NCBI RefSeq assembly: GCF_900186975.1
Contig: NZ_LT906441.1
Span: forward strand, 1,240,001-1,304,000
Length of the DNA: 64,000 bases
Direction of reading: 5' to 3'
Origin: Cutibacterium granulosum
GTDB lineage: Bacteria > Actinomycetota > Actinomycetes > Propionibacteriales > Propionibacteriaceae
Shown: one piece after another, positions 24,720-32,244 of the stretch
Numbering within the stretch: position 1 is the first letter of the stretch
Layout: every line of letters begins with the position of its first letter
Program-made: the position numbers and the translations under genes
Notes under the pieces: model-generated
Databases searched by the model: none
What the model saw: the letters and a program-made list of their open reading frames with translations, nothing else
Told to the model about the DNA's origin: nothing

Positions 24720-25532
24720 GTGGAATCCTCTGACGCCCTGACGCCGGCCGACGCAACCCCGGCGGTACAGCCCCTTGGTGACGTTGCGAGTGGGCAGAAT
24801 TCTGCCCACTTCACGCTGGAACCGGGTACTGCTCAGCATGGTGTGGTTCCGGATGGTTCGACCCGGCAGCGCGTCATCTCGTCGATTCTGCACAATGGCC
24901 CGTCAACGGCTGCTGAGCTTGCCGACCGACTGGGTCTCACTGCCGCGGCAGTCCGTCGTCATCTCACCACCCTCACCGAGGACGGGGTCGTCGAGTCCCG
25001 GGAACAGCGAGTCTTCGGGGCTCGGGGGAGAGGACGTCCGTCCCGGGTGTTCTGCCTCACCGATTCCGGTCGCGCCGACTACTACACGGCCTATGACGCG
25101 CTTGCCATCGCTGCCTTGCGGCAGCTCGCCCGGGCCGGTGGTCCCGACGCCCTCAACGCCGTCGCCCAGGCTCGGGTGGACGACATCGAGGCCAGGTACC
25201 GGACGCTGCGCGAGCAGGACCCTCGGCGAGATCCCGTTGAGGCGTTGGCAGAGGCCCTGTCCGCCGATGGCTACGCCGCCTCCACGGTTCCGGCTGCCGT
25301 TGGCCAGCAGATCTGCCAGCACAACTGCCCGGTGGCCGAGGTGGCCAAGGCCTTCCCGCAGATGTGTGAGGCCGAGACCCAGCTGTTCTCCGAACTTCTG
25401 GGTTCGCGGGTGCAACGGCTTGCCACCATTGCGCACGGCGATGGGGTGTGCACCACACACGTCCCCATCGACGTCGATCTCATTCGCCGGCGAAATCCGT
25501 TGCCCCCGCAGTCCACAAGCGGCAAACTTTGA
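24720..25532 (+). CDS. sufR: SufR-like Fe-S-sensing transcriptional regulator of the suf operon
   Basis: A DeoR/ArsR-type winged-helix repressor that senses cellular Fe-S cluster status. The 270 residues comprise a Ser/Thr/Gly-rich N-terminus (1-45), a wHTH (about 48-110) with ISSILHNGPSTAAELADRLGLTAAAVRRHLTTLTEDG followed by the wing ARGRGRPSRVF, a helical middle, and a C-terminal Cys cluster: C in QQICQHNC, PQMCEAE and GVCTTH. This is the pattern expected to hold an Fe-S cluster. Start: GTG 24720 with a -10 6 nt upstream, so probably leaderless. It is transcribed in the same direction as sufB but has a separate promoter, because a second copy of its operator lies at its 3' end. Confidence 0.92.
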   Translation: MESSDALTPADATPAVQPLGDVASGQNSAHFTLEPGTAQHGVVPDGSTRQRVISSILHNGPSTAAELADRLGLTAAAVRRHLTTLTEDGVVESREQRVFGARGRGRPSRVFCLTDSGRADYYTAYDALAIAALRQLARAGGPDALNAVAQARVDDIEARYRTLREQDPRRDPVEALAEALSADGYAASTVPAAVGQQICQHNCPVAEVAKAFPQMCEAETQLFSELLGSRVQRLATIAHGDGVCTTHVPIDVDLIRRRNPLPPQSTSGKL

Positions 25533-25558
25533 CGAGCTCGGCATTTACGCAACAATGG
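25529..25558 (+). promoter_or_regulatory. suf operon promoter with second SufR operator word
   Basis: -35 TTGACG (25529-25534, overlapping the sufR stop codon), 16-nt spacer, -10 AACAAT (25551-25556). The 14-mer TTACGCAACAATGG (25545-25558) is identical to that at the sufR promoter. By the same geometry, transcription would start at the GTG at 25563. Confidence 0.65.
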
Positions 25559-25562
25559 CTGC

Positions 25563-25640
25563 GTGAAAACTGAGCCTGCGGATCCGGTCGTGGCAAAGGA
25601 CACTGCGTCATTGTGCGGCCACCCCGGCTTCCACCGATGA
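25563..25640 (+). CDS. Putative 25-residue leaderless leader peptide upstream of sufB
   Basis: A GTG lies 6 nt after the -10 AACAAT, exactly the spacing seen for sufR. It opens a 25-codon frame ending in LCGHPGFHR and TGA at 25638, 24 nt before the sufB ATG. The peptide has one Cys and two His near its end and no similarity I know. Codon third positions are mixed. Leaderless short ORFs that act in cis on downstream genes are known in mycobacteria, including Cys-rich ones. Whether this one is translated or regulatory is inference. Confidence 0.4.
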   Translation: MKTEPADPVVAKDTASLCGHPGFHR

Positions 25641-25664
25641 GTGATCCATCCGAAAGGCTGATCA

Positions 25665-27122
25665 ATGACCCAGGTAGACAACACCACCTCCGACGCCGCC
25701 CTGCCCGGCACCGGGGAGAGCCAGGACGAGCACATCGCTGCGCTGTCAGGCTACAAGTACGGCTGGCACGATTCCGACGCCTATGCCGCGGCATCCCAGC
25801 GTGGGCTCTCCGAGGACGTCGTCCGGGGCATCTCCACGCTGAAGAATGAACCGGAGTGGATGCTGCAACGCCGACTCAAGGCGTTGCACATCTTTGATCG
25901 CAAGCCGATGCCGACCTGGGGAGTCAACCTGGACTCGGTCAACTTCGACGACATCAAGTACTTCGTGCGTGCCTCGGATCGGCAGGCCGAGTCCTGGGAC
26001 GACCTTCCCGACGACATCCGCACCACCTACGACCGTCTGGGCATTCCCGAGGCCGAGAAGGATCGCCTGGTGGCCGGTGTTGCCGCCCAGTACGAGTCCG
26101 AGGTCGTCTACAACAAGATCAATGAGGAACTCGAACGTCAGGGCGTCATCTTCCTCGACACCGACACCGCCCTGCGAGAGTACCCGGAACTGTTCGAGGA
26201 GTACTTCGGTACCGCAGTGCCAGCCGGCGACAACAAGTTCGCTGCCCTCAACACCGCCGTGTGGTCGGGTGGATCGTTCATCTACGTGCCCAAGGGGGTG
26301 CACTGCACCATCCCGTTGCAGGCGTACTTCCGCATGAACACCGAGAACCTCGGTCAGTTCGAGCGCACCCTCATCATTGCCGACGAGGACTCCTACGTGC
26401 ACTACGTCGAGGGATGCACCGCACCGATCTACAAGTCGGACTCCCTGCACGCCGCCATCGTGGAGATCATCGTCAAGAAGAACGCCCGATGCCGGTACAC
26501 GACCATCCAGAACTGGTCCAACAACGTCTACAACCTCGTCACCCAGCGTGCCTACGTCGAGGAGGGCGGCACGATGGAGTGGATCGACGGCAACATTGGG
26601 TCCAAGGCCAACATGAAGTACCCGGCCTGCTATCTCATGGGGCCCAATGCCAAGGGTGAGGCGCTCTCGGTGGCCTTCGCCTCCGAGGGTCAGTACCAGG
26701 ACACCGGCGCCAAGATGGTGCACATGGCACCCCACACGTCCTCCACGATCGTCTCCAAGTCGATCTCCCAGGGAGGTGGACGCTCGGCCTACCGTGGCCT
26801 GGTGCGTGTCAACAAGCGGGCACACCACTCCTCGTCGGCCGTGCGTTGTGACGCCCTACTCGTCGATGACATCTCGCGCTCCGACACCTATCCCTACAAC
26901 GACATCCGTACCGACGAGGTGTCGATGGCCCACGAGGCGACGGTGTCGAAGGTGAGCGAGGACCAACTCTTCTACCTCATGCAGCGTGGAATGACCGAGG
27001 AGGAGGCGATGGCCATGATCGTGCGTGGATTCGTCGAACCCATCGCCAAGGAACTGCCGATGGAGTACGCCCTCGAGCTCAACCGGCTCATCGAAATTCA
27101 GATGGAAGGTGCCGTCGGCTGA
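25665..27122 (+). CDS. sufB: Fe-S cluster assembly scaffold protein SufB
   Basis: Core scaffold of the SufBC2D complex on which Fe-S clusters are built. The 485 residues carry the conserved blocks [47 protein letters not shown] and the beta-helix core, then the C-terminal [20 protein letters not shown] that contacts SufC. No intein interrupts the gene, unlike in mycobacteria. Start: ATG 25665 with AAAGG upstream (leadered). It is the first large gene of the operon sufB-sufD-Rieske-sufC-sufS-sufU-sufT, where most junctions overlap or are a few nt apart. It is probably controlled by SufR through the 25545 operator. Confidence 0.97.
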   Translation: MTQVDNTTSDAALPGTGESQDEHIAALSGYKYGWHDSDAYAAASQRGLSEDVVRGISTLKNEPEWMLQRRLKALHIFDRKPMPTWGVNLDSVNFDDIKYFVRASDRQAESWDDLPDDIRTTYDRLGIPEAEKDRLVAGVAAQYESEVVYNKINEELERQGVIFLDTDTALREYPELFEEYFGTAVPAGDNKFAALNTAVWSGGSFIYVPKGVHCTIPLQAYFRMNTENLGQFERTLIIADEDSYVHYVEGCTAPIYKSDSLHAAIVEIIVKKNARCRYTTIQNWSNNVYNLVTQRAYVEEGGTMEWIDGNIGSKANMKYPACYLMGPNAKGEALSVAFASEGQYQDTGAKMVHMAPHTSSTIVSKSISQGGGRSAYRGLVRVNKRAHHSSSAVRCDALLVDDISRSDTYPYNDIRTDEVSMAHEATVSKVSEDQLFYLMQRGMTEEEAMAMIVRGFVEPIAKELPMEYALELNRLIEIQMEGAVG

Positions 27123-27164
27123 CGCCGGCACGCACATCAGACATTCTCAGAAAGGCAGATTGCG

Positions 27165-28385
27165 TTGAGCGCACCTCAGAGCTCGTCGGCTCCAACCGAC
27201 AAGGAACACAACGTCACCGTTGAAGGCGACGTCGAGTCCCATCTCCATCCCACCCCGTCCTGGCAGGTTGCCGATCATCCCATGCCCACCGGGCACGAGG
27301 AGATCTGGCGATTCACCCCCATCTCCGAATTCGCTGCCGTGCTGGCCGAGCAGACGACCACGGTGCGCCTCGACTGGACGATCGACGCGCCGGAATCGGT
27401 GCAGGTGGACGAACTCGATCCTGCCCGGCTCCACGACCTCGCCGAGACGCCACAGGATCGCATCTCGATGATGGCCGCGGCCAATTCCACTCATGCCCCC
27501 CGCCACATCGTCGTTCCGGCCGAGGCGGAACTCGACTCCCCGGTCGAGATCACCCTCACCGGAACCGGCGTCGATGAGGCAGCATTCCAGAACGTCGTCG
27601 TGGAGATCGGGCACAACGCTCGTGCGACGGTCATCGTGCGCTACCGCGGGTCGGCCCAGCTCGGTGAGAACTGGACCTTCCGGGTCGCCGACGGGGCCCA
27701 TGTCGTCGTCCTGTTCATCCAGGAGTGGGAGGCCGACGCCGTCCACGGTGCCCAGATCGCCTTCGAGATCGGGCGGGACGCCGTCGTGCGCACCGCCCAG
27801 GCATCGTTCGGCGGCAAGGCGGTTCGTGTGAGCCAGACAGCCCGATACACCGCCCCGGGTGGAGACCTCACCGATCTTGGCGCCTACTTCGTCGACGCCG
27901 ATCAGCACGTCGAGCATCGGCTGTTCGTCGACCACAACGAGCCGCGCAGCGTGTCACACGTGGACTACCGCGGATGTCTGCAGGGCCAGGATGCCCACTC
28001 GGTGTGGATCGGGGACGTGCTCATCCGTCCCACCGCCGAGGACATCGAGACCTTCGAATCTAACAAGAACCTCGTGCTCACCGAGGGTTGCCGTGCCGAC
28101 GCCGTGCCGAACCTGGAGATCCAGACCGGACGCATCCGCGGAGCCGGGCACTCCGCATCCACCGGACGATTCGACGCCGATCAGCTGTTCTACCTGCAGG
28201 CCCGTGGCATCGACGAGATCGAGGCCCGTCGCCTAGTGGTGCACGGATTCTTCACCGACATCGTGCGGCGTATCGGTGTGGAGTCGGTGAGTGACGAGCT
28301 CATCGAGCGCATCGAGTCCGAACTGGTCGATGCCCTGGGCACTTCCGAGTCTGATTCCCCGGCCCTCGAAGGAGCAGGGCAGTGA
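27165..28385 (+). CDS. sufD: Fe-S cluster assembly protein SufD
   Basis: Partner of SufB in the SufBC2D scaffold, thought to be needed for iron entry. The 406 residues include the beta-helix core and the family C-terminal block with NLEIQTGRIRGAGHSASTGRFDADQLFYLQARGI followed by IEARRLVVHGFF. The N-terminal ~60 residues are divergent. Start: TTG at 27165 with AAAGGCAG upstream, 42 nt after sufB. The start of the next gene overlaps the stop (GTGA), showing translational coupling. Regulation as for sufB. Confidence 0.94.
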   Translation: MSAPQSSSAPTDKEHNVTVEGDVESHLHPTPSWQVADHPMPTGHEEIWRFTPISEFAAVLAEQTTTVRLDWTIDAPESVQVDELDPARLHDLAETPQDRISMMAAANSTHAPRHIVVPAEAELDSPVEITLTGTGVDEAAFQNVVVEIGHNARATVIVRYRGSAQLGENWTFRVADGAHVVVLFIQEWEADAVHGAQIAFEIGRDAVVRTAQASFGGKAVRVSQTARYTAPGGDLTDLGAYFVDADQHVEHRLFVDHNEPRSVSHVDYRGCLQGQDAHSVWIGDVLIRPTAEDIETFESNKNLVLTEGCRADAVPNLEIQTGRIRGAGHSASTGRFDADQLFYLQARGIDEIEARRLVVHGFFTDIVRRIGVESVSDELIERIESELVDALGTSESDSPALEGAGQ

Positions 28386-28708
28386 GCGCCGTGAAGGCAG
28401 CCAGCCTGCACGAACTGGATGACGACACACCAGTCGAGACGAACGTCGACGGCACCGACGTCGTGCTGGTACGTACCGAGGGCGACGTGTTCGCCATCTC
28501 CGCCCTGTGCTCACATGCCGCCGTCCCCCTCGTGGACGGTGACGTCGAGAAATGCGCCTTGGAGTGTTACATGCACGGCGCGATGTTCGACCTGCACACC
28601 GGAAAACCCTTGAGCCTCCCGGCCACCGAGCCGGTCCCCGTCTACCCCGTGACCATTGACGGCGACGACGTCCTCGTCGACGTCGACAACCCCATGAAGG
28701 AGTCCTGA
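28382..28708 (+). CDS. Rieske-type [2Fe-2S] ferredoxin of the suf operon
   Basis: A small soluble Rieske protein similar to the ferredoxin subunits of ring-hydroxylating dioxygenases. The 108 residues show box 1 C-x-H in ALCSHAAVPL and box 2 C-x2-H in LECYMHGAMFDLHTG, the full ligand set for a [2Fe-2S] cluster. Start: GTG 28382 overlapping the sufD stop by 3 nt, with sufC beginning 4 nt after its end. Such a gene between sufD and sufC is a recurrent actinobacterial arrangement. The role may be electron supply for sulfur reduction or cluster release, but it is not established and I infer it from context only. Confidence 0.9.
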   Translation: MSAVKAASLHELDDDTPVETNVDGTDVVLVRTEGDVFAISALCSHAAVPLVDGDVEKCALECYMHGAMFDLHTGKPLSLPATEPVPVYPVTIDGDDVLVDVDNPMKES

Positions 28709-28712
28709 ACCC

Positions 28713-29480
28713 ATGGCTACCCTGCAGATCACCGATCTTCACGCCAATGTCGAGACCGAAGCCGGCCCCAAGGAGATCCTCAAGGGCGTCGACCTCACCA
28801 TCAACTCCGGTGAGGTGCACGCCATCATGGGCCCCAACGGCTCCGGCAAGTCCACCCTGGCCTACACCTTGGCAGGCCACCCCAAGTACACCGTCACCGG
28901 CGGCTCGGTGACCCTCGACGGTGAGGACCTGCTCGCCATGAGCGTCGACGAACGGGCTCGCGCCGGACTGTTCCTGTCCATGCAGTACCCGGTCGAGGTG
29001 CCGGGTGTCTCCATGTCGAACTTCCTGCGCACCGCGCGCACTGCCGTGGACGGACAGGCCCCCAAGCTGCGCACCTGGGTCAAGGAGGTCAATGACGCCC
29101 TGACCCGTCAGGAGCTCGACCCCGACTTCGCCGAGCGTTCGGTCAACGAGGGATTCTCCGGTGGCGAGAAGAAGCGCTCCGAGATGGCCCAGCTCGAGCT
29201 GCTGCACCCCAAGGTCGCCATTCTCGACGAGACCGACTCTGGACTGGACATCGACGCCCTCAAGGTTGTCTCCAAAGCCGTCAACCACTACCTGGAGGAC
29301 TCCTCCAGGGGGCTCATGCTCATCACCCACTACACCCGCATCCTGCGATACGTGAAGGCCTCCCAGGTGCACGTCTTCGTCGACGGACGTGTCATCACCA
29401 CTGGTGGACCGGAGCTGGGTGAGGAACTCGAGGCCACCGGCTACGAGAAGTACGTCGAGGCTGCAAAGGCCAACGCCTGA
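28713..29480 (+). CDS. sufC: Fe-S cluster assembly ATPase SufC
   Basis: ABC-type ATPase that drives conformational change in SufBD. It has 255 residues: Walker A GPNGSGKST, Q-loop, the SufC-specific signature SGGEKKRSEMAQL, Walker B with an acidic DETDSGLDIDAL, and the H-loop ITHYTRIL. It is not an exporter: no membrane partner is nearby, and SufB and SufD are its partners. The stop overlaps the ATG of sufS by one base (TGATG). Confidence 0.97.
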   Translation: MATLQITDLHANVETEAGPKEILKGVDLTINSGEVHAIMGPNGSGKSTLAYTLAGHPKYTVTGGSVTLDGEDLLAMSVDERARAGLFLSMQYPVEVPGVSMSNFLRTARTAVDGQAPKLRTWVKEVNDALTRQELDPDFAERSVNEGFSGGEKKRSEMAQLELLHPKVAILDETDSGLDIDALKVVSKAVNHYLEDSSRGLMLITHYTRILRYVKASQVHVFVDGRVITTGGPELGEELEATGYEKYVEAAKANA

Positions 29481-30757
29481 TGGCTGGCAACGTCGATGCC
29501 ACGGCCAGTCTTTCCGAGGCCGATGTCGCAGCCATCAGGGCCGATTTCCCGATTCTCGGTCGGGAGGTGGGCGGCCACCCGCTGACCTATCTCGACTCGG
29601 CCAACACCTCCCAGAAACCCCAGGTGGTCATCGATGCCATCGCCGAGCACTACGGCCAGCACAACGCCAATGTCGCCCGGGCGATGCACCGGCTGGGTCT
29701 GGAGGCCACCCAGGCATTCGAGGGTGGACGTGAGCGTATCGCCCAGTTCCTCGGGGCGAGTCGACCCGAGGAGGTCGTCGCCCTGTCCAATGCCTCCGAG
29801 GCACTGAACCTTGCCGCGAACACCCTCGGAACCCGACTCGGCCCCCGCGACGAGGTCGTCATCACCATCATGGAGCACCACTCCAATCTGGTGCCCTGGC
29901 AGCTGGTGTGTGAACGTACTGGGGCGAAACTGCGCTGGTTCGACATCACCGACGACGGCCAACTCGATCTTGACAAGGCCGAGCGCGAGGGGCTCATCAA
30001 TGAGCACACCAAGGTCGTCTCACTGGCCCTGGCCTCCAACGTGCTGGGCACGATCAACCCGGTGCAGCGCATCGCCCAGTGGGCGCATCAGGTGGGCGCG
30101 GTCGTCGTCGTCGATGCCTCCCAGGCCGTGCCACAGATGCCAGTGGACGTCACCGAACTCGGGGCGGACCTGCTCGCCTTCACCGGCCACAAGATGCTCG
30201 GTCCCACCGGCATCGGCATCCTGTGGGGGCGTTACGACCTGCTCAACGACCTGCCACCCTTCCTTGGTGGCGGGGAGATGATCGAGGTCGTGCGGATGAC
30301 GGGCTCCACCTATGCCAAGCCCCCGCACCGCTTCGAGGCAGGCACCCCGCCGATCGCCCAGCTCACGGCCCTCGCGGTCGCTGCCGACTACCTGGACGAG
30401 GTCGGAATGGCTGCCATCGTCCAGCGAGAACATCGGCTGGCTGCACTCATGCTCGAGGGGCTGGGGTCGGTGCCCGGGGTGCACATCCTCGGCCCCACGG
30501 ATGCCACGGCTCGTACCGGCACCGTCTCGTTCACCGTCGACGGTGTGCACCCGCACGACGCCATGAGCATCATGGACGGTCGCGGTGTCGCCGTGCGCGG
30601 TGGTCACCACTGTGCCCGGCCGTTGCACGAGCGACTGGGAATACAGTCGTCGCTGCGTGCGTCGTCATACCTGTACACCACGGAGGCTGAGATCGACCGG
30701 CTTGTCGAGTCCGTTGACCACGCACGCAATTTCTTCGTCGGAGGGACGCGGTCATGA
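29480..30757 (+). CDS. sufS: Cysteine desulfurase SufS (group II)
   Basis: PLP enzyme that takes sulfur from cysteine as a persulfide and hands it to SufU. It has 425 residues with a class V aminotransferase fold. The PLP Lys is in AFTGHKMLGPTG, and the catalytic Cys is in AVRGGHHCARPL within a short group II loop. Conserved MEHHSNLVPWQ and DASQAVPQMPVDV blocks are present. It overlaps sufC by 1 nt and sufU by 4 nt (ATGA). The ~15 N-terminal residues are variable. Confidence 0.96.
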   Translation: MAGNVDATASLSEADVAAIRADFPILGREVGGHPLTYLDSANTSQKPQVVIDAIAEHYGQHNANVARAMHRLGLEATQAFEGGRERIAQFLGASRPEEVVALSNASEALNLAANTLGTRLGPRDEVVITIMEHHSNLVPWQLVCERTGAKLRWFDITDDGQLDLDKAEREGLINEHTKVVSLALASNVLGTINPVQRIAQWAHQVGAVVVVDASQAVPQMPVDVTELGADLLAFTGHKMLGPTGIGILWGRYDLLNDLPPFLGGGEMIEVVRMTGSTYAKPPHRFEAGTPPIAQLTALAVAADYLDEVGMAAIVQREHRLAALMLEGLGSVPGVHILGPTDATARTGTVSFTVDGVHPHDAMSIMDGRGVAVRGGHHCARPLHERLGIQSSLRASSYLYTTEAEIDRLVESVDHARNFFVGGTRS

Positions 30758-31233
30758 ACGTCGAGGAGATGTATCAGCAGATCATCCTTGACCACTACAA
30801 GGAGAAGCACCACAGCGGACTGCGGGACGGCTACGCCGCCGAGGTGAGTCAGGTCAACCCGTCGTGCGGTGACGAGCTCAAGCTACGTCTGCACCTGGAC
30901 GGTGACACCATCACCGACGTCTCCTACGACTCGGTGGGCTGTTCCATCTCGCAGGCCTCCACCTCGGTGATGACCGATCTCGTCATCGGGAAAACCGCCG
31001 AACAGGCCCAGCAGCTGTACCGGGGTTTTCAGGAGATGATGCGCTCACGCGGCACCATCAGCCTGGACGAGGAGGCCTATGAGGATGCCGTGGCCTTCCA
31101 GGGGGTGGCCCAGCTCATGGCGCGGGTGAAGTGCGCCATGCTCGGCTGGTCAGCCCTGGAGGACGCCCTCGTCGAGAGCGACGTCCTGGGCGACGCTGGT
31201 ACCCACGCCACCCAGACCACCGACGCGTCCTGA
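30754..31233 (+). CDS. sufU: Zinc-dependent sulfurtransferase SufU
   Basis: Accepts sulfur from SufS through zinc-ligand swapping; in Gram-positive bacteria it replaces SufE. The 159 residues have Cys in NPSCGDELKL, SVGCSISQAS and RVKCAMLGW plus the conserved Asp in CGD, the zinc-site set of SufU as opposed to the IscU scaffold. The C-terminal ~20 residues are variable. The start overlaps sufS by ATGA. It ends 17 nt before the DUF59 gene. Confidence 0.95.
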   Translation: MNVEEMYQQIILDHYKEKHHSGLRDGYAAEVSQVNPSCGDELKLRLHLDGDTITDVSYDSVGCSISQASTSVMTDLVIGKTAEQAQQLYRGFQEMMRSRGTISLDEEAYEDAVAFQGVAQLMARVKCAMLGWSALEDALVESDVLGDAGTHATQTTDAS

Positions 31234-31250
31234 GGAAAGGGGACACTGAG

Positions 31251-31697
31251 ATGACGGACAACCCTGAGACCAAACCCTCGGACCTTGTTGACGACGTGCT
31301 GCCGGACGGATCGGGGCCCAAGACCCCCGAGTCCACGCAGAACTCGGAGTCTTTCTCGGAACAGGCCGCTGCTGCCCGCAGTTCGGTCAAGCCCAGCGTC
31401 GACGACGTCATCGAGGCCATGAAGGATGTCATCGACCCCGAGCTCATGGTCAACGTCGTGGATCTCGGGCTCGTCTACGGCGTCGACATCGACGACGACG
31501 GCAATGTCGTCATCGACATGACGCTCACCAGCCCTGCCTGTCCGCTCACCGACCGACTGGAGTACGACACCCAGACCGTTCTGGAGGGAATCGTCAACTC
31601 GGTGCGCATCAACTGGGTGTGGCTGCCACCGTGGGGGCTGGAGCGTATCACCGATGATGGACGGACCCAGCTGCAGGCGATCGGGTTCAACGTCTGA
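31251..31697 (+). CDS. sufT: MIP18/DUF59 family Fe-S assembly factor (SufT-like)
   Basis: A metal-sulfur cluster assembly accessory protein. It has 148 residues: a Ser/Glu-rich unstructured N-terminus (1-50), then the DUF59 domain with VIDPELMVNVVDLGLVYGVDI and the motif TSPACPLTD holding its reactive Cys, ending with VWLPPWGLERIT. Start: ATG 31251 with GAGGAAAGGGG upstream; the frame is open earlier but runs through sufU. Last gene of the suf operon. It converges with a small membrane-protein gene only 4 nt away. Confidence 0.92.
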   Translation: MTDNPETKPSDLVDDVLPDGSGPKTPESTQNSESFSEQAAAARSSVKPSVDDVIEAMKDVIDPELMVNVVDLGLVYGVDIDDDGNVVIDMTLTSPACPLTDRLEYDTQTVLEGIVNSVRINWVWLPPWGLERITDDGRTQLQAIGFNV

Positions 31698-31701
31698 TCC
31701 C

Positions 31702-32058
31702 TCAGACGAGCAACCAGAAGATGCTCATGAGCACGATGATCCCAGCCCCTGCGCTGATCGCGATGATCGTGCTCGTGCGCTTGTCCAGCCAGCCCTGCAG
31801 CAGCAGACCGATGAGGCCGCCCAACAGTCCTGCGCTGATCGTCGACCCCCAGTAGATGGCAGGTTCGGTGTGTCCGCACGTGCCGGAGACCACTCCGCAC
31901 ATGCTCCACCAGCCGAGGTATCCGAAGATCACCAGGCCAAGGACGGCAACGACGAGTCCTGCGATGATCCATGCAAGATAACGGCGCCAGGCCCGGTTGA
32001 GCTCGGCGAGATCCGGTTCGTCATCAGGAGCAGGTGCAGCGTGCCGCGGAGAAGCCAT
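31702..32058 (-). CDS. Small membrane protein of unknown function
   Basis: The 118 residues show a charged N-terminus (1-28) and three or four hydrophobic segments (about 29-50, 67-88, 94-117). Two Cys in SMCGVVSGTCGH could form a disulfide in an extracytoplasmic loop. No family recognised. ATG 32058 has no Shine-Dalgarno but CAGAAT (32065-32070, complement) ends 6 nt before it, fitting the leaderless pattern of the window. It converges with sufT. Confidence 0.7.
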   Translation of the reverse strand: MASPRHAAPAPDDEPDLAELNRAWRRYLAWIIAGLVVAVLGLVIFGYLGWWSMCGVVSGTCGHTEPAIYWGSTISAGLLGGLIGLLLQGWLDKRTSTIIAISAGAGIIVLMSIFWLLV

Positions 32059-32222
32059 GGGCCCATTCTGACAGGGTTGGTCAAGGATGTCCGGCAGTGG
32101 TCACTGCGAGGTGGGAATCGGCACACCAGTTCGTGTCGTGCGGTCTTCGCAGGTGTGAGGGCGTTGTGCCACCGACATTCGAGGTGTGGAAGCGGTTGAT
32201 CCACCAGAGACGGTTTGGGTTA

Positions 32223-32240
32223 TGCCCCGGCAGCGGGGCA
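32223..32240 (+). promoter_or_regulatory. Palindromic hairpin directly before the ABC-F start
   Basis: TGCCCC-GGCAGC-GGGGCA (6-bp arms) ends 4 nt before the ATG at 32245 and covers the position of a ribosome binding site. Leader hairpins are common for antibiotic-inducible ABC-F genes; function here is inferred. Confidence 0.45.
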
Positions 32241-32244
32241 ATAT

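Noticed and set aside
25665-27122. Intein in sufB, as in mycobacteria
   Set aside because: The frame is continuous with conserved SufB sequence and is of standard length.
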